Assembly: GCA_945869195.1 (NCBI GenBank)
Contig: CAMBNV010000002.1
Location: 236,806 to 300,805, forward strand
Direction of reading: 5' to 3'
Length of the DNA stretch: 64,000 nucleotides
Source: Gemmatimonas phototrophica
Lineage (GTDB): Bacteria > Gemmatimonadota > Gemmatimonadetes > Gemmatimonadales > Gemmatimonadaceae
The position numbers and the translations under genes were made by a program. The notes below the pieces were generated by a model. The model ran no database searches. It was not told where the DNA came from and saw only the letters and a list, made by a program, of their open reading frames with translations. Of the stretch, positions 28,576 through 38,990 are shown piece after piece. Every line of letters begins with the position of its first letter. The stretch's first letter is position 1.

Positions 28576-29571
28576 TCAGCCGGTTGCTTGATAAAAGCCA
28601 AGGTACGCCAGGAGATCCGAGTGGGCCAACCACTCCGGTTCGCCAGCGACGGTCGCGAGCGACTGCCGTAAATCGTCCGGCAGCGCCGACCGCAGGTCCA
28701 TCTCAACTCCCGAGACCGGATGAGTGAAGACGAGCCAGGCGGCGTGAAGAAAATGTCGTTTGGGAGGCAGAGCGACGAGCCGCCGACCTCCCCCTCCACC
28801 GTAGGTGTCGTCGCCGACCACCGGATGCCCGATCGACGCCAGATGTACGCGGATCTGGTGCGTTCGGCCGGTGTGGAGGTGGGCGCGAAGCAGCTCGGCG
28901 GAATCAAAGCGTGCGAGGCGAAAGAAATCCGTCTTGGCCTGACGCCCGTCCGCCCGCACGGCCACGCGCGTCCTGTCATTCGGATCTCGCGCGAGCGGCT
29001 TGTCGACACTGACGAAGTCCCCCTCCAGATGGCCCCACGAGAGGCAGGCGTACCGGCGCGTGATCCGCCGCGCTGCGAGGGCCTCGCTCAATACACGCAG
29101 TGCACGGTCGGTCTTCGCGACCAGCAAGAGGCCCGAGGTTTCTTTATCGAGCCGATGCACGAGCCCCGCGCGCTCCGGCGCGCCGCCGTCCGCTAGGCCC
29201 TGACCGCGTCCCATGAGCGCGTTCACGAGCGTACCGGTCCAGTTGCCGGGTGCCGGATGCACCACCATCCCGGCTGGCTTGTCGACCACGACAATGTCGG
29301 CGTCCTCGAACGCGACCCGGAGCGGGATCTGCTCTGGAACGATCTCACGCCCCGGCGGCACTGGAATCGTTGTCTCGATCGACGCACCCGCTTCGCAACG
29401 GAAACTCGCGCGCTCAGAGCGTCCGTCGACCGTGACCTTCCCGGTGGCGATCAGCGTTGCCGCCTGCGTGCGCGAGAGTCCCGCGAGCCGCGCGACCGCG
29501 AGGTCGAGCCGTTCGCCGACGACATCGTCGGTGGAAAAACTGTAGGTGCCGGGGCCGCAGGGCTCCGTCAT
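28576..29571 (-). CDS. rluD: RluA/RluD-family 23S rRNA pseudouridine synthase with S4 domain
   Basis: S4-like ERLDLAVARLAGLSRTQAATLIATGKVTVDG; GLVHRLDKETSGLLLVAKTD; LHTGRTHQIRVHLASIGHPVVGDDTYGG. Confidence 0.9.
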   Translation of the reverse strand: MTEPCGPGTYSFSTDDVVGERLDLAVARLAGLSRTQAATLIATGKVTVDGRSERASFRCEAGASIETTIPVPPGREIVPEQIPLRVAFEDADIVVVDKPAGMVVHPAPGNWTGTLVNALMGRGQGLADGGAPERAGLVHRLDKETSGLLLVAKTDRALRVLSEALAARRITRRYACLSWGHLEGDFVSVDKPLARDPNDRTRVAVRADGRQAKTDFFRLARFDSAELLRAHLHTGRTHQIRVHLASIGHPVVGDDTYGGGGGRRLVALPPKRHFLHAAWLVFTHPVSGVEMDLRSALPDDLRQSLATVAGEPEWLAHSDLLAYLGFYQATG

Positions 29572-30053
29572 GGCGTCCGCGCTTGCTCAGCATCTTCGTT
29601 CCAGAGCACGACGGCAAGAATGACCGCGCCAGTGCTCACGGCCATGTCGGCGACGTTGAAGGTCGGCCACCGCCAGGCACCCACACCCACATCGAGGAAG
29701 TCCACCACGCCGCGCGGACTTCGGATACGGTCGACCAGATTGCCCAGTGCGCCACCGCTCACGAGCGCGAGGGCCCAGGAGCGCCAGGCCGCATCGCGCG
29801 CACTCTGGCGATAGAGTCTCCACATGACGACGAGGGCGAGCAGGGTCAGTGCCATGAAAATCCAGCGTGAATACGGGCCGAGATACAACCCGAACGCCGC
29901 GCCCGGATTGTAGACCAGTGTGAGGCGCATCCAATCTCCCCACACTGGGTGCGGCGTGTACGCCGGCGTCAGCGCCTCAACGGCGAGACTCTTGGTGAAC
30001 GCGTCGACGACCACGACCAGCGCGACAATCCGGAGAAAGCGCGCGGGGGGCAT
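29568..30053 (-). CDS. lspA: Lipoprotein signal peptidase; start likely ATG 30053
   Basis: Four TM; VVVVDAFTKSLAVEAL, LVYNPGAAFGLYLG, SGGALGNLVDRIRSPRGVVDFLDVG, TFNVADMAVSTGAVIL. Confidence 0.95.
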   Translation of the reverse strand: MPPARFLRIVALVVVVDAFTKSLAVEALTPAYTPHPVWGDWMRLTLVYNPGAAFGLYLGPYSRWIFMALTLLALVVMWRLYRQSARDAAWRSWALALVSGGALGNLVDRIRSPRGVVDFLDVGVGAWRWPTFNVADMAVSTGAVILAVVLWNEDAEQARTP

Positions 30054-30063
30054 GACCCCACCG

Positions 30064-30477
30064 TTACTTCTTTCCATCTTCCTCACGCTGTTTGCACTCG
30101 ATGCAGAACCGAGCGTGAGGGAGCGCGTCGAGCCGGTCAAAGCCGACCTCGCCGCCACAGCTGTGACACTTCCCGAACTCGGCGGGCTGGCGGTAGAGTC
30201 GCCGCAGCGCCTGGTCCACATGCCAGAGGAAGCGACCTTCCTTGCTCGCGAAGAGGAACGCCTTCTCGCGCTCCATCGCGTCAGTGCCCTGATCGGCCAT
30301 ATGGAACGAGTACGAGCTCAGGTCACCCTCGGCGCTATTCGAAAAGGTCTCGTCATAATGCACGAGCTCCTTGATCACGCGCTTGCGCTCCTCGAGGAGG
30401 CGCTTCTCAAAGTAGCTGATCTGTTTTTTCGTGAGCGGCTTGAACTTCTTGGCGCCAACCGGGGTCGCACTCGACAT
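30064..30477 (-). CDS. TraR/DksA-family zinc finger protein; start ATG 30477
   Basis: ISYFEKRLLEERKRVIKELVHYDE...CHSCGGEVGFDRLDALPHARFCIECKQREE. Confidence 0.88.
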   Translation of the reverse strand: MSSATPVGAKKFKPLTKKQISYFEKRLLEERKRVIKELVHYDETFSNSAEGDLSSYSFHMADQGTDAMEREKAFLFASKEGRFLWHVDQALRRLYRQPAEFGKCHSCGGEVGFDRLDALPHARFCIECKQREEDGKK

Positions 30478-30479
30478 GA

Positions 30480-33400
30480 TTAGCTGTCCTTGATGAGGGC
30501 AATGCGGGCGATCGCGCCGTCGAGTTCCACCTCGGCCGTTGCGAGCCACACGGGAGTCCCGGCCAGCGCGTCGCCGATGACGCACTCCAGGGCCAACACT
30601 TCTCGAGCGATCCACGCTGCGTGCGACCGCAACGCGTCCTGCGCCTCCGCCGGCGCCGCTACCGCGAGCCGGATCCGGTCGCTCACCGCGAGTCCGGCCT
30701 CCTTTCGCAGCCGTTGCACGCGGCTGACCACCTCACGAGCCATCCCCTCGGCGCGCAGGTCCGGCGTCACCACCGGATCGAGCGCCACCGATAGACCGTC
30801 GCCCTGCTGTACCACGAGGGTCGTCGACGCGCGTGCCGTGATCGCGACTCGTGCAGCATTGAGTGCGAGCACCCCATACTCTGGGACCTCCACCTCGACC
30901 GTCCCCCCCTGCTCGATCGTGCGCAACTGCTCCTGCGAGAGCCCTTCGACGATCGGCTTCGTCGCCTTCATCGCCGCGCCGACGATCTTACCCAGCACGG
31001 GGAAGTTCGCTTTTCCTTCGAGCCGCACCCAGTCCGCGGCTGAGTCGGCGAAGGTGACCTGCTTGATGTTCAACTCGGCCGCTACCAGCGGGGCGATCAT
31101 ACCATGCCAGAGGGCATCAACCCCCGGCGTCACGCAGGTGAGCGCGCCGAGGGGTTGGCGCACCCTGATCCCGGCGGTCTCGCGCGCGGCGCGGCCGAGC
31201 GTCGTAAGCGTACGCGCGGTGCGCATCGCACGCTCGAGCGCCTCGTTTGGAGCCGCGACGCCAGCGCGTCGGAAGCTCGCGAGATGCACCGACGTGCCGG
31301 TCAACTCCGCATGAATCCAGTCACTCACAAAAGGAGCGAACGGTGCAAGCAGGCGACAGGTCACCGTGAGCACTTCGTGCAATGTCGCAAACGCTGCGCG
31401 GTTGTCAGCGCCGTCCGTCTCGTAGAAGCGTCCACGTGACAATCGCACGTACCAGTTCGCCACATCTTCGCTCACGAACTCCATGAGCGCTCGGGAGGCG
31501 GCTGTGGGGTCGAATCGTTCCAGCAGGGCGTCGACTTCTGCCTCCACGCTCGCAAGACGTGAGAGCACCCAGCGGTCCAGCACCGGCCGATCCTCCACCG
31601 CAGGGTCGACCGCACTCGGAGCCCAGCCGAAGTTCGCATACTGCGCAAAAATTCCGCTGTACACGTTGCGCAACGTCACGAGGAAGCGACCGGCCGTCTC
31701 GCGAATCACCGACTCGTCAAAGCGGCGCGGCACCCACACCTGCGAACTCGCCATCAGGAAGAGCCGCACGGCGTCGGCGCCGTGTCGCTCCATCACGGCA
31801 CGGGGCTCCACGGTATTCCCTTTCGACTTCGACATCTTCTGCCCGTTCGCATCGAGTACGAGGTCGTTCACCACGACCGCACGATACGGCGCCGCGCGAT
31901 TCGGCTTGCTTCGATCTGACGGCTCACGCGTGGTGACGGTGGGCTCGTTGTTCGGCAGCGCGTCACCGAGTCCGGTCGCGATCGCGAGCAGCGAATAGAA
32001 CCAGCCGCGCGTCTGATCCACGCCTTCAGCGATGAAGTCGGCCGGGAAGTAGCGCTCGACCTTCTCTGCGCTCCCCGGCTGGTGCGGAAACCCCCACTGC
32101 GCGAACGGCATCGCACCCGAGTCAAACCAGGTGTCGATCACCTGCGGTACCCGCCGCATGGTGCCCGTGCCGCTCGGTGCGGGCCACGTGTATTGGTCGA
32201 CATGCGGTTTGTGGGGATCGAAGTCGACCCCCAACCCCCGACCGACCTTCAGCGCAAGCTCCGCATACGACCCCACGACCTCGATCTCATCGCCGTCCGC
32301 GTCGTTCACCCAGACCGGAAGTGGAGTGCCCCAATAGCGGTCGCGCGAGATCGCCCAATCGATGTTGTTCTCCAACCAACTGCCGAACCGCCCCGCGCCT
32401 ACCTCAGGCGGGTTCCAGTTCACATCGGCATTGCGCGCGAGCATCTCGTCGCGGTAGGCGGTGGTGCGTACGAACCAGCTCGTCCGGGCGTAGTAGAGCA
32501 GCGGGGTCCCGCACCGCCAGCAGTGCGGATAGCTGTGGACGAACTTCTGCGCCTTCCAGAGTTGGTCGCGCCGGGTCAGCTCCTCGATGATGAGCGCGTC
32601 GGCCTCCTTGACGAACTTGCCGCCCACGAGCGGCATCTCCGTGGGGAACTCACCCCGGGCATTCACGGGATTCATGAACGCCAGCCCATGCCGTTGCCCT
32701 GCGGCGTAGTCATCCGCGCCGAAGGCTGGCGCCAGATGCACCACCCCGGAGCCATCGTCCGCCGTGACGAACTCTTCGCCGACGATCACCTCGTGCGCGC
32801 CCTCGTCAGGGTACACGACCCAGTCGAGCGGGCGCGCGTACCTCATCCCGACGAGGTCGGTGCCCTTCAGGGTGGCGATCAGGTCCCAGCGCTGGGTGAA
32901 ATCCGCACCGAGCACCGCCCCCGCACACGCTTCGGCGAGGATGATCGTCCACTCGGTGACATTTTTCTTCCGGAGCTCGACGTAGGTGAGCTCCGGATGC
33001 ACCGCCAGAGCGACGTTGCTGACCAGTGTCCACGGGGTCGTGGTCCAGACCACGATCCTCCGACGCACGGCCGCCGGGGCATGCGACCGAGCGTCAACGA
33101 GGTCGAGCGCCACATAGACGGACGGATCCTCCACGTCCTGGTACCCCTGCGCCACTTCGTGGGAACTCAGCGCCGTGCCGCAGCGCGCGCAGTAGGGCAG
33201 GATTTTGTGGCCGAGATAGAGTCCCTGCTTCTCGTGCAGTGTCTTGAGCGCCCACCATACACTCTCCACGTACTCGTTCGAGTATGTGACGTAGGGGTCG
33301 GCGTAGTCGAGCCAGTAGCCCATGCGGGCACTGACTCCCTCCCATTCGCTCTTGTACGTCCAGACGCTCTCGCGACAGCGGCGATTGAACTCGGCCACCC

Positions 33401-33758
33401 CCACGCGCTCAATGTCCTGCTTGCCGGAGAGCCCGAGCGCCTTCTCGACTTCGATCTCCACCGGCAACCCATGCGTATCCCACCCGGCCTTTCGAGGCAC
33501 GTGGAATCCACTCATCGTGCGGTGGCGACAGAACAGATCCTTCACCGTTCGCGCAAACACATGATGGATTCCAGGCTTGCCGTTCGCCGTCGGCGGACCC
33601 TCGTAGAAGACCCAGGCCGGTGCCTCGGCGCGTAACGCCTGCGACGCGGCGAAGACGCCGTCCCGCGTCCAGCGGTCCAGGACCTCGCGCTCGAGTGCGT
33701 CGCCCGACATCTCACTCGGGAGCAATCGGAATCCCACGACCGGTGTGGTCGTCGTCAC
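30480..33758 (-). CDS. ileS: Isoleucyl-tRNA synthetase
   Basis: FYEGPPTANGKPGIHHVFARTVKD, WDTHGLPVEIEVEK, ADFIAEGVDQTRGWFYSLL, KMSKSKGNTVEPRAVM. Confidence 0.97.
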   Translation of the reverse strand: MTTTTPVVGFRLLPSEMSGDALEREVLDRWTRDGVFAASQALRAEAPAWVFYEGPPTANGKPGIHHVFARTVKDLFCRHRTMSGFHVPRKAGWDTHGLPVEIEVEKALGLSGKQDIERVGVAEFNRRCRESVWTYKSEWEGVSARMGYWLDYADPYVTYSNEYVESVWWALKTLHEKQGLYLGHKILPYCARCGTALSSHEVAQGYQDVEDPSVYVALDLVDARSHAPAAVRRRIVVWTTTPWTLVSNVALAVHPELTYVELRKKNVTEWTIILAEACAGAVLGADFTQRWDLIATLKGTDLVGMRYARPLDWVVYPDEGAHEVIVGEEFVTADDGSGVVHLAPAFGADDYAAGQRHGLAFMNPVNARGEFPTEMPLVGGKFVKEADALIIEELTRRDQLWKAQKFVHSYPHCWRCGTPLLYYARTSWFVRTTAYRDEMLARNADVNWNPPEVGAGRFGSWLENNIDWAISRDRYWGTPLPVWVNDADGDEIEVVGSYAELALKVGRGLGVDFDPHKPHVDQYTWPAPSGTGTMRRVPQVIDTWFDSGAMPFAQWGFPHQPGSAEKVERYFPADFIAEGVDQTRGWFYSLLAIATGLGDALPNNEPTVTTREPSDRSKPNRAAPYRAVVVNDLVLDANGQKMSKSKGNTVEPRAVMERHGADAVRLFLMASSQVWVPRRFDESVIRETAGRFLVTLRNVYSGIFAQYANFGWAPSAVDPAVEDRPVLDRWVLSRLASVEAEVDALLERFDPTAASRALMEFVSEDVANWYVRLSRGRFYETDGADNRAAFATLHEVLTVTCRLLAPFAPFVSDWIHAELTGTSVHLASFRRAGVAAPNEALERAMRTARTLTTLGRAARETAGIRVRQPLGALTCVTPGVDALWHGMIAPLVAAELNIKQVTFADSAADWVRLEGKANFPVLGKIVGAAMKATKPIVEGLSQEQLRTIEQGGTVEVEVPEYGVLALNAARVAITARASTTLVVQQGDGLSVALDPVVTPDLRAEGMAREVVSRVQRLRKEAGLAVSDRIRLAVAAPAEAQDALRSHAAWIAREVLALECVIGDALAGTPVWLATAEVELDGAIARIALIKDS

Positions 33759-33811
33759 ATGGGCTCCAGGACGCCGTGCACGAGTGCCCTGCTCATCGCC
33801 GAGCCTCCACG

Positions 33812-34300
33812 CTAGCGCACATCGCCAAACGGAGGCTGCTGTTCAAACGCTGCGGCTTCCGCGAGATGGCGCTCCGCGAGCGCGCGCAGCTGCGCGAGAT
33901 AGGCGTGACGAACGCGCTCGAGTTGCACAATCTCAGCGCGGAGCGATGCGATCGTGCCCTGCGCCGCGTCAACGAAGCCCTTCGCCTGGGCCTCTCCCTC
34001 ACGGACGATCAGGTCGGCCTCACGCGTTGCCTGATCCTGCACGTCCGCGCGCAACTGCTGCGCACTCACCAGCGCTTCGTTCAGCGCGCGATCGCGCTCG
34101 CGAAAGACCCTGAGCTGCTCATGCGAGCTGCGCGCCTTGTCCTCGAGCTCCAACTGCGAGCGATGCAGGCGATCCATCTCGTTGGCGACCTGTTCTTTGA
34201 ACTGATCCACGCGCGCACGGTCGTACCCCCGCATCACGGTGGCGAAGTCGTACCGGCGAACATCCACCGCCGTCAGGCGGAATGCGTCGTCCTGTTCCAT
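33812..34300 (-). CDS. DivIVA-domain protein
   Basis: RLTAVDVRRYDFATVMRGYDRARVDQFKEQVANEMDRL, followed by an extended coiled coil. Confidence 0.85.
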   Translation of the reverse strand: MEQDDAFRLTAVDVRRYDFATVMRGYDRARVDQFKEQVANEMDRLHRSQLELEDKARSSHEQLRVFRERDRALNEALVSAQQLRADVQDQATREADLIVREGEAQAKGFVDAAQGTIASLRAEIVQLERVRHAYLAQLRALAERHLAEAAAFEQQPPFGDVR

Positions 34301-34307
34301 TGATCCG

Positions 34308-35006
34308 TTAGCTCCTTGATCCGAAGAGAATCGTACCGAGCCGCACCATAGTCGCTCCCTCTTCGACCGCCACTTCGTAGTCGCCGGACATTCCCATCGA
34401 GAGCTCTATCGCCGGAAGTCCGGCCGCTCGCAGCAGGTCACGCGCGGCGCGTGCACCGCTAAACACGTCGCGCAGCACCAGCTCGCTGGCGTCAAGCGGC
34501 GCCATCGTCATCACCCCGCGTACCACGAGTTCCGGCATCGTCACGAGCCGCGCCGCGAGCGCGTCGAGCTCGCGCATCGCAAAACCACCCTTGCTCTCCT
34601 CACCCGCGACGTTCACCTGGACGAGTACCTGAACGGGCCTGCCTGCCCGCTGCGATGCCTCCCGCGCCGCTGCCACCAATCCCACCCGATCGAGGGAGTG
34701 AACGAGGGAAAAGCGGGTGAGCGACTTCGCCTTGTTCGACTGCACCTGCCCGATCAGGTGCCAGCACACGCCACCGCGCTCCGCGGCGGACCCCACCAGC
34801 GCCTCCTGCTTGGTCACGGCCTCCTGCACCCTGTTCTCACCGACGTCAGCTATCCCAGCCGCCCATGCCGCCTCGACCGCCTCGGGACCGCGCGTCTTCG
34901 TCACCGCGATCACCCGGACCAACGGTCCATGGCCACCGCGTGCCACAGCCTGCGCGATTCTGCCGCGGACGTCAGCCAGCCGCTCTGGAAGCTCAGGAAA
35001 ATCCAT
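34308..35006 (-). CDS. YggS-family PLP-binding (PLP homeostasis) protein
   Basis: VIAVTKTRGPEAVEAAWAAGIADVGENRVQEA, WHLIGQVQSNKAKSL, VNVAGEESKGGF, LSMGMSGDYEVAVEEGATMVRLGTILFG. Confidence 0.93.
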   Translation of the reverse strand: MDFPELPERLADVRGRIAQAVARGGHGPLVRVIAVTKTRGPEAVEAAWAAGIADVGENRVQEAVTKQEALVGSAAERGGVCWHLIGQVQSNKAKSLTRFSLVHSLDRVGLVAAAREASQRAGRPVQVLVQVNVAGEESKGGFAMRELDALAARLVTMPELVVRGVMTMAPLDASELVLRDVFSGARAARDLLRAAGLPAIELSMGMSGDYEVAVEEGATMVRLGTILFGSRS

Positions 35007-35074
35007 AACAGTTGAATTTACAGACGCTTACGTGGTCGGGAAAGCCCCAGTTGGCTAGGGGAGGACAGAAGCAA

Positions 35075-35110
35075 GAACGGCGATGCGGGACTCTCCCCGT
35101 ACCGCCGTTC
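35075..35110 (-). terminator. Hairpin GAACGGCG...CGCCGTTC with nested CGGG/CCCG stem between ftsH and the YggS-family gene
   Basis: Inverted repeat read directly downstream of the ftsH stop (35154). Confidence 0.6.
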
Positions 35111-35153
35111 AGGTGCCGACATCTACCCTCTAGGGCCTGCCTTCATCCCGGCA

Positions 35154-37121
35154 TCATGCCGTGGCCGGCTCCGCCCCGCTAAGTAGCGGCGGGACCCGAC
35201 GCGGCTCCACCGTGGCGGCCGGTACCGCGGAGGCCAGCGTCGTCGGGGGCTCGATGCGCGGCGGGAGCGTCTCGCCGCGCTCCAGCACCGCTATGTCGTC
35301 GCGCGTGAGCGTCTCGCGTTCCAGGAGCGCCGCCGCAATTCGCTCGAGCAGGTCGCGATGCGTCGTGACGGTATCCATTGCACGATTGTACGCTTCGCTG
35401 ATGACGCGCGACACCTCGTCGTCCACCTGCTGCGCCGTGCGCTCCGACACGGTGCGACGACTCGTCAACTCACGACCGAGGAAGACCTCTTGCTCGTTGT
35501 CGCCCACGAGGATCGGACCGATCGCGTCCGAGAGACCCCACTGCGAGACGTAGCGCCGCGCGATGCCAGTGGCCTGCTGGATGTCGCTCGCGGCGCCGGT
35601 CGTGACCCGCAGGCGCCCGAAGATCAACTCCTCGGAGACGCGGCCGCCGTATGCCATCACAAGACGCGCCTCGATCTGCTCGCGCGTCACCGAGACTCGA
35701 TCGTCCTCGGGCAGCGTGAAGGCGAGACCGAGCGCGCGGCCGCGGGGCACGATCGTGACCTTGTGCAGCGGATCGTTGCCCTTCACGCGGATCGCGCAGA
35801 CCGCATGGCCCGCCTCGTGAAACGCCGTGAGACGGCGCTCCTCCTCTCGCATCACCAGCGATTTCCGCTCGGCGCCCAGCATGACCCGGTCCTTGGCGTC
35901 CTCAAAGTCCACCATATAGATCTTGTCATGCCCACGACGCGCGGCCAGCAGCGCGGCCTCGTTGACGAGGTTCGCCAAATCGGCGCCGGCCATGCCGGGC
36001 GTTCCGCGAGCCAGGCGATGGATGTCCACGTCTTCCGCCAACGGCTTGTTGCGCACATGCACCTTGAGGATGCCTTCGCGACCACGAAGGTCGGGCGAAT
36101 CGACCACGATCTGTCGGTCGAAGCGGCCCGGGCGCAGGAGCGCCGGGTCGAGCACGTCGGGCCGATTGGTCGCGGCGATTAGGATCACGCCCTCGTTTGA
36201 CTCAAAGCCGTCCATCTCGACGAGCAGTTGGTTGAGCGTCTGCTCGCGCTCATCATGCCCCCCACCGAGACCCGCGCCGCGGTGACGGCCCACCGCGTCA
36301 ATCTCGTCGATGAAGATGATGCAAGGTGCGCTCGCCTTGCCCTGCTCGAAGAGATCGCGCACACGGGATGCGCCGACGCCGACAAACATCTCGACAAAGT
36401 CGGAGCCTGACATCGAGAAGAACGGACGGCCGGCTTCACCGGCGACGGCGCGGGCCAGCAACGTCTTCCCGGTGCCCGGGGGACCAACGAGCAACGCGCC
36501 CTTGGGCAGGCGTCCACCGAGCTTGGTGAACTTCTGTGGGTCCCGCAGGAATTCGATGATCTCGTGGAGCTCGACCTTCGCCTCGTCGGCACCAGCCACG
36601 TCGGCAAACGTCACCTTTGGTGTGTCGCCCGTCAGCAGTTTGGCTTTCGACTTGCCGAATGAGAAGGCCTTGTTACCTCCCGCTTGCATCTGCCTGAACA
36701 GAAAGAACCAGATACCGAGAATGAGGATCCAGGGCAGCAGCGAGACGAGCACACCGAAGAGACTGGGGCGCGGTTCGGCCGCTCGAATCGCGACGCCCTT
36801 GGCCTCGAGACGCTTCATGTCCTCGGGATTGTTCGCGATTGGCAGGAGCGTCTTGAAGCTCTTGACCGCGACGGTCTTGACGAGAAACCGATTCTTAAAC
36901 TCGCCCGTGATCTCTTTGCCGCCCACCACCGTCACTTTCGCGATGTTGTCCGCGTCGAGCTGCGCGTAATACGCGGACGCGTCAATCTCGACCACCTGTT
37001 CCGCGCCCCCCGCCACGAACTGGAGCAGGACGATCGGCACGAGGGCCAAGATAAGCCAGAACGACAGGTTCTTGGAGAAGCGGCGTACGCCGCCCGGCTT
37101 CGGTGGATTCGGGGGTATCAT
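35154..37121 (-). CDS. ftsH: ATP-dependent zinc metalloprotease FtsH
   Basis: [71 protein letters not shown]. Confidence 0.97.
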   Translation of the reverse strand: MIPPNPPKPGGVRRFSKNLSFWLILALVPIVLLQFVAGGAEQVVEIDASAYYAQLDADNIAKVTVVGGKEITGEFKNRFLVKTVAVKSFKTLLPIANNPEDMKRLEAKGVAIRAAEPRPSLFGVLVSLLPWILILGIWFFLFRQMQAGGNKAFSFGKSKAKLLTGDTPKVTFADVAGADEAKVELHEIIEFLRDPQKFTKLGGRLPKGALLVGPPGTGKTLLARAVAGEAGRPFFSMSGSDFVEMFVGVGASRVRDLFEQGKASAPCIIFIDEIDAVGRHRGAGLGGGHDEREQTLNQLLVEMDGFESNEGVILIAATNRPDVLDPALLRPGRFDRQIVVDSPDLRGREGILKVHVRNKPLAEDVDIHRLARGTPGMAGADLANLVNEAALLAARRGHDKIYMVDFEDAKDRVMLGAERKSLVMREEERRLTAFHEAGHAVCAIRVKGNDPLHKVTIVPRGRALGLAFTLPEDDRVSVTREQIEARLVMAYGGRVSEELIFGRLRVTTGAASDIQQATGIARRYVSQWGLSDAIGPILVGDNEQEVFLGRELTSRRTVSERTAQQVDDEVSRVISEAYNRAMDTVTTHRDLLERIAAALLERETLTRDDIAVLERGETLPPRIEPPTTLASAVPAATVEPRRVPPLLSGAEPATA

Positions 37122-37133
37122 CTGTCTCAGTCT

Positions 37134-37685
37134 CTACTGGAGGCTCGCGACGTACGGGACATGACGGAAATCTTCCGCATGATCGAGCCCGTAGCCTACG
37201 AGGAATTCATCGGGCGCATCAAAGCCGACGAAACGCGTCGGATGATCAAGTTCGGTGGCGACGTGCTTATGGAGCAACGCGCAGATCTCGATCGAGCGCG
37301 GGCGCCGTGCGGTGAGCAACGTCATCAGGCGTTGGAGCGTGCGACCAGAATCAACGATGTCCTCGACAAGTAGGATGTGCTTTCCCTCCAGTACCGTCTC
37401 CGGGTCATACACCAGCCGGACCGCTCCAGAACTCACCGTCGCGTCGCCATAGCTCGACGCGACAAGGAAATCGACGTGGAGCGGACGCTCGATCTCGCGC
37501 ACCAGGTCGGCCAAGAAGATGAAACTGCCCTTGAGCAACCCGAGGACGAGTAGGTCGCCCTCCGGATAGGCCGCCGTGATCTCCCGACCCAACTCGCGGA
37601 CGCGCGTAGCGATGGTCAGCTCGCTCAGTGCGACCCGCTTCAGGGCGCGCCCCTTGAGACGAGGATCGGCGGCGGGAGGTGTCAT
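37134..37685 (-). CDS. hpt: Hypoxanthine phosphoribosyltransferase; start ATG 37685
   Basis: LLVLGLLKGSFIFLADLVR, VDFLVASSYGDAT, HILLVEDIVDSGRTLQRL, DEFLVGYGLDHAEDFRHVPYV. Confidence 0.95.
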   Translation of the reverse strand: MTPPAADPRLKGRALKRVALSELTIATRVRELGREITAAYPEGDLLVLGLLKGSFIFLADLVREIERPLHVDFLVASSYGDATVSSGAVRLVYDPETVLEGKHILLVEDIVDSGRTLQRLMTLLTARRPRSIEICALLHKHVATELDHPTRFVGFDAPDEFLVGYGLDHAEDFRHVPYVASLQ

Positions 37686-37713
37686 TGAGAGGGAATATAT
37701 AACTTTGAACGGC

Positions 37714-38739
37714 TTACAGCGTGCCCCGCACGACGAAGGTTGCGGAAGTCCTCGCAATCGTCGCGTCGCCAGCGAGCGGAATCGCCTGCCCCGCGCGCGC
37801 GCGCGGCGCCCACGACGAGGCACGCTCGATACCTCGCCGGTCCATCACGACGCCGACACGGGCCGCGAGCGCAGGCCAGAGCACGCCCCACTCGTCAGGG
37901 CCACAGTCGGCGAGGGGCGCGGCGGGTACGATAAGCGTCACCCGGTTAGGCTCCGATGCCGTACCGGGAGCGGTCACGCCCAGCGTATCAGCGAACCGCT
38001 CGAGTGCCTTACGCCAATCCGCGGCCCGTTCGCCTAGCGACCAACACCACTCGCCGAAGCCCGGCACCGCCGCCTCGAGCGCGGGCAGGAGCTCGTGCCG
38101 CACGCGATTACGCTGAAATGCGAGCGTCCGGTTGCTCGGGTCTTCAATGAAGGTCACCGTGTGGTCATGCGCGAAGGCCGCAATCGTCGAGCGCGACACC
38201 GCGATCAGCGGACGCCGCCTCGCCAGCTCGCACAGGCGCCCCGGGAGTGGCGTCGCACGCATCGCTGCGAGCCCTCGCGGCCCCGCATCGCGCAGCAGGC
38301 GCTGGAGCACCGTCTCGATCTGGTCGTCGCGGGTGTGGGCCGTGACGACCGTCGCATCGAGTTCCCTCGCCAACGAATCGAGGAACGCGTGACGTGCCGC
38401 GCGCCAGACCGCTTCAGTCGCTGACTCCGCGGTCAACGCCACTCCGGCGACGAATGGGAGGCTTAGCCTCGCCGACTCCGCTGCCACGAGTAATGCCGCC
38501 CGGCGGGCAAACGCTCCCGTTCCGTGATCGAAGTTGGCGACTGCCGCGACCTCGGCGCCACGCGCACGGGCCATCGCGTGCAGCAGTACCATAGAGTCGC
38601 GACCGCCGGAGACCGCAAGCAGCCATCGACCGCGAGGCAGTGCGGCGCAGGCCGCGTGCACGGCCGTCCCCGGCCCCAGTTCCATTTCGGTGCTCACGCC
38701 GGTAAGATACCGTCGTTGCGTACGACCTCCCACCAGCAC
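37714..38739 (-). CDS. tilS: tRNA(Ile)-lysidine synthase; start probably nearer 38696-38685
   Basis: WLLAVSGGRDSMVLLHAMA, VTAHTRDDQIETVLQRLLRDAGPRGLAAM, EDPSNRTLAFQRNRVRHELLPAL. Confidence 0.9.
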   Translation of the reverse strand: MLVGGRTQRRYLTGVSTEMELGPGTAVHAACAALPRGRWLLAVSGGRDSMVLLHAMARARGAEVAAVANFDHGTGAFARRAALLVAAESARLSLPFVAGVALTAESATEAVWRAARHAFLDSLARELDATVVTAHTRDDQIETVLQRLLRDAGPRGLAAMRATPLPGRLCELARRRPLIAVSRSTIAAFAHDHTVTFIEDPSNRTLAFQRNRVRHELLPALEAAVPGFGEWCWSLGERAADWRKALERFADTLGVTAPGTASEPNRVTLIVPAAPLADCGPDEWGVLWPALAARVGVVMDRRGIERASSWAPRARAGQAIPLAGDATIARTSATFVVRGTL

Positions 38740-38753
38740 TCGCGGAGCATCCC

Positions 38754-38936
38754 GTGGAACACAGCTTCGGCGGCCCCCTCGGCACCCTCGTGGCCGGTCT
38801 CGGCATGGGCGCCTATTACATCGGGCTTACCTGGATCAACCTGCTCCTCGGCGTCGTACTCACGCCGTTGTTCATTATTCCGGCCACCTGGGTCCAGGAC
38901 GCGATGGCGAAAAGAAAGGAAGCGTCGCAGGGCTGA
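38754..38936 (+). CDS. Small membrane protein (60 aa)
   Basis: MEHSFGGPLGTLVAGLGMGAYYIGLTWINLLLGVVLTPLFIIPATWVQDAMAKRKEASQG; Gly-rich helix plus a second hydrophobic helix; divergent from tilS. Confidence 0.6.
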   Translation: MEHSFGGPLGTLVAGLGMGAYYIGLTWINLLLGVVLTPLFIIPATWVQDAMAKRKEASQG

Positions 38937-38960
38937 GCGACGGACTGGCTCCTGATCCTC

Positions 38961-38990
38961 CGGGGGGTGACGCTACGGCGTGGCCCCCCG
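38961..38990 (+). terminator. GC-rich imperfect hairpin downstream of the 60-aa gene
   Basis: CGGGGGGTGACGCtacgGCGTGGCCCCCCG: 7-bp and 4-bp paired blocks separated by mismatches; lies 25 bp after the stop. Confidence 0.5.

Noticed and set aside
32082-33635. 517-aa plus-strand ORF opposite ileS
   Set aside because: Antisense shadow of a strongly supported ileS; no domain recognised.
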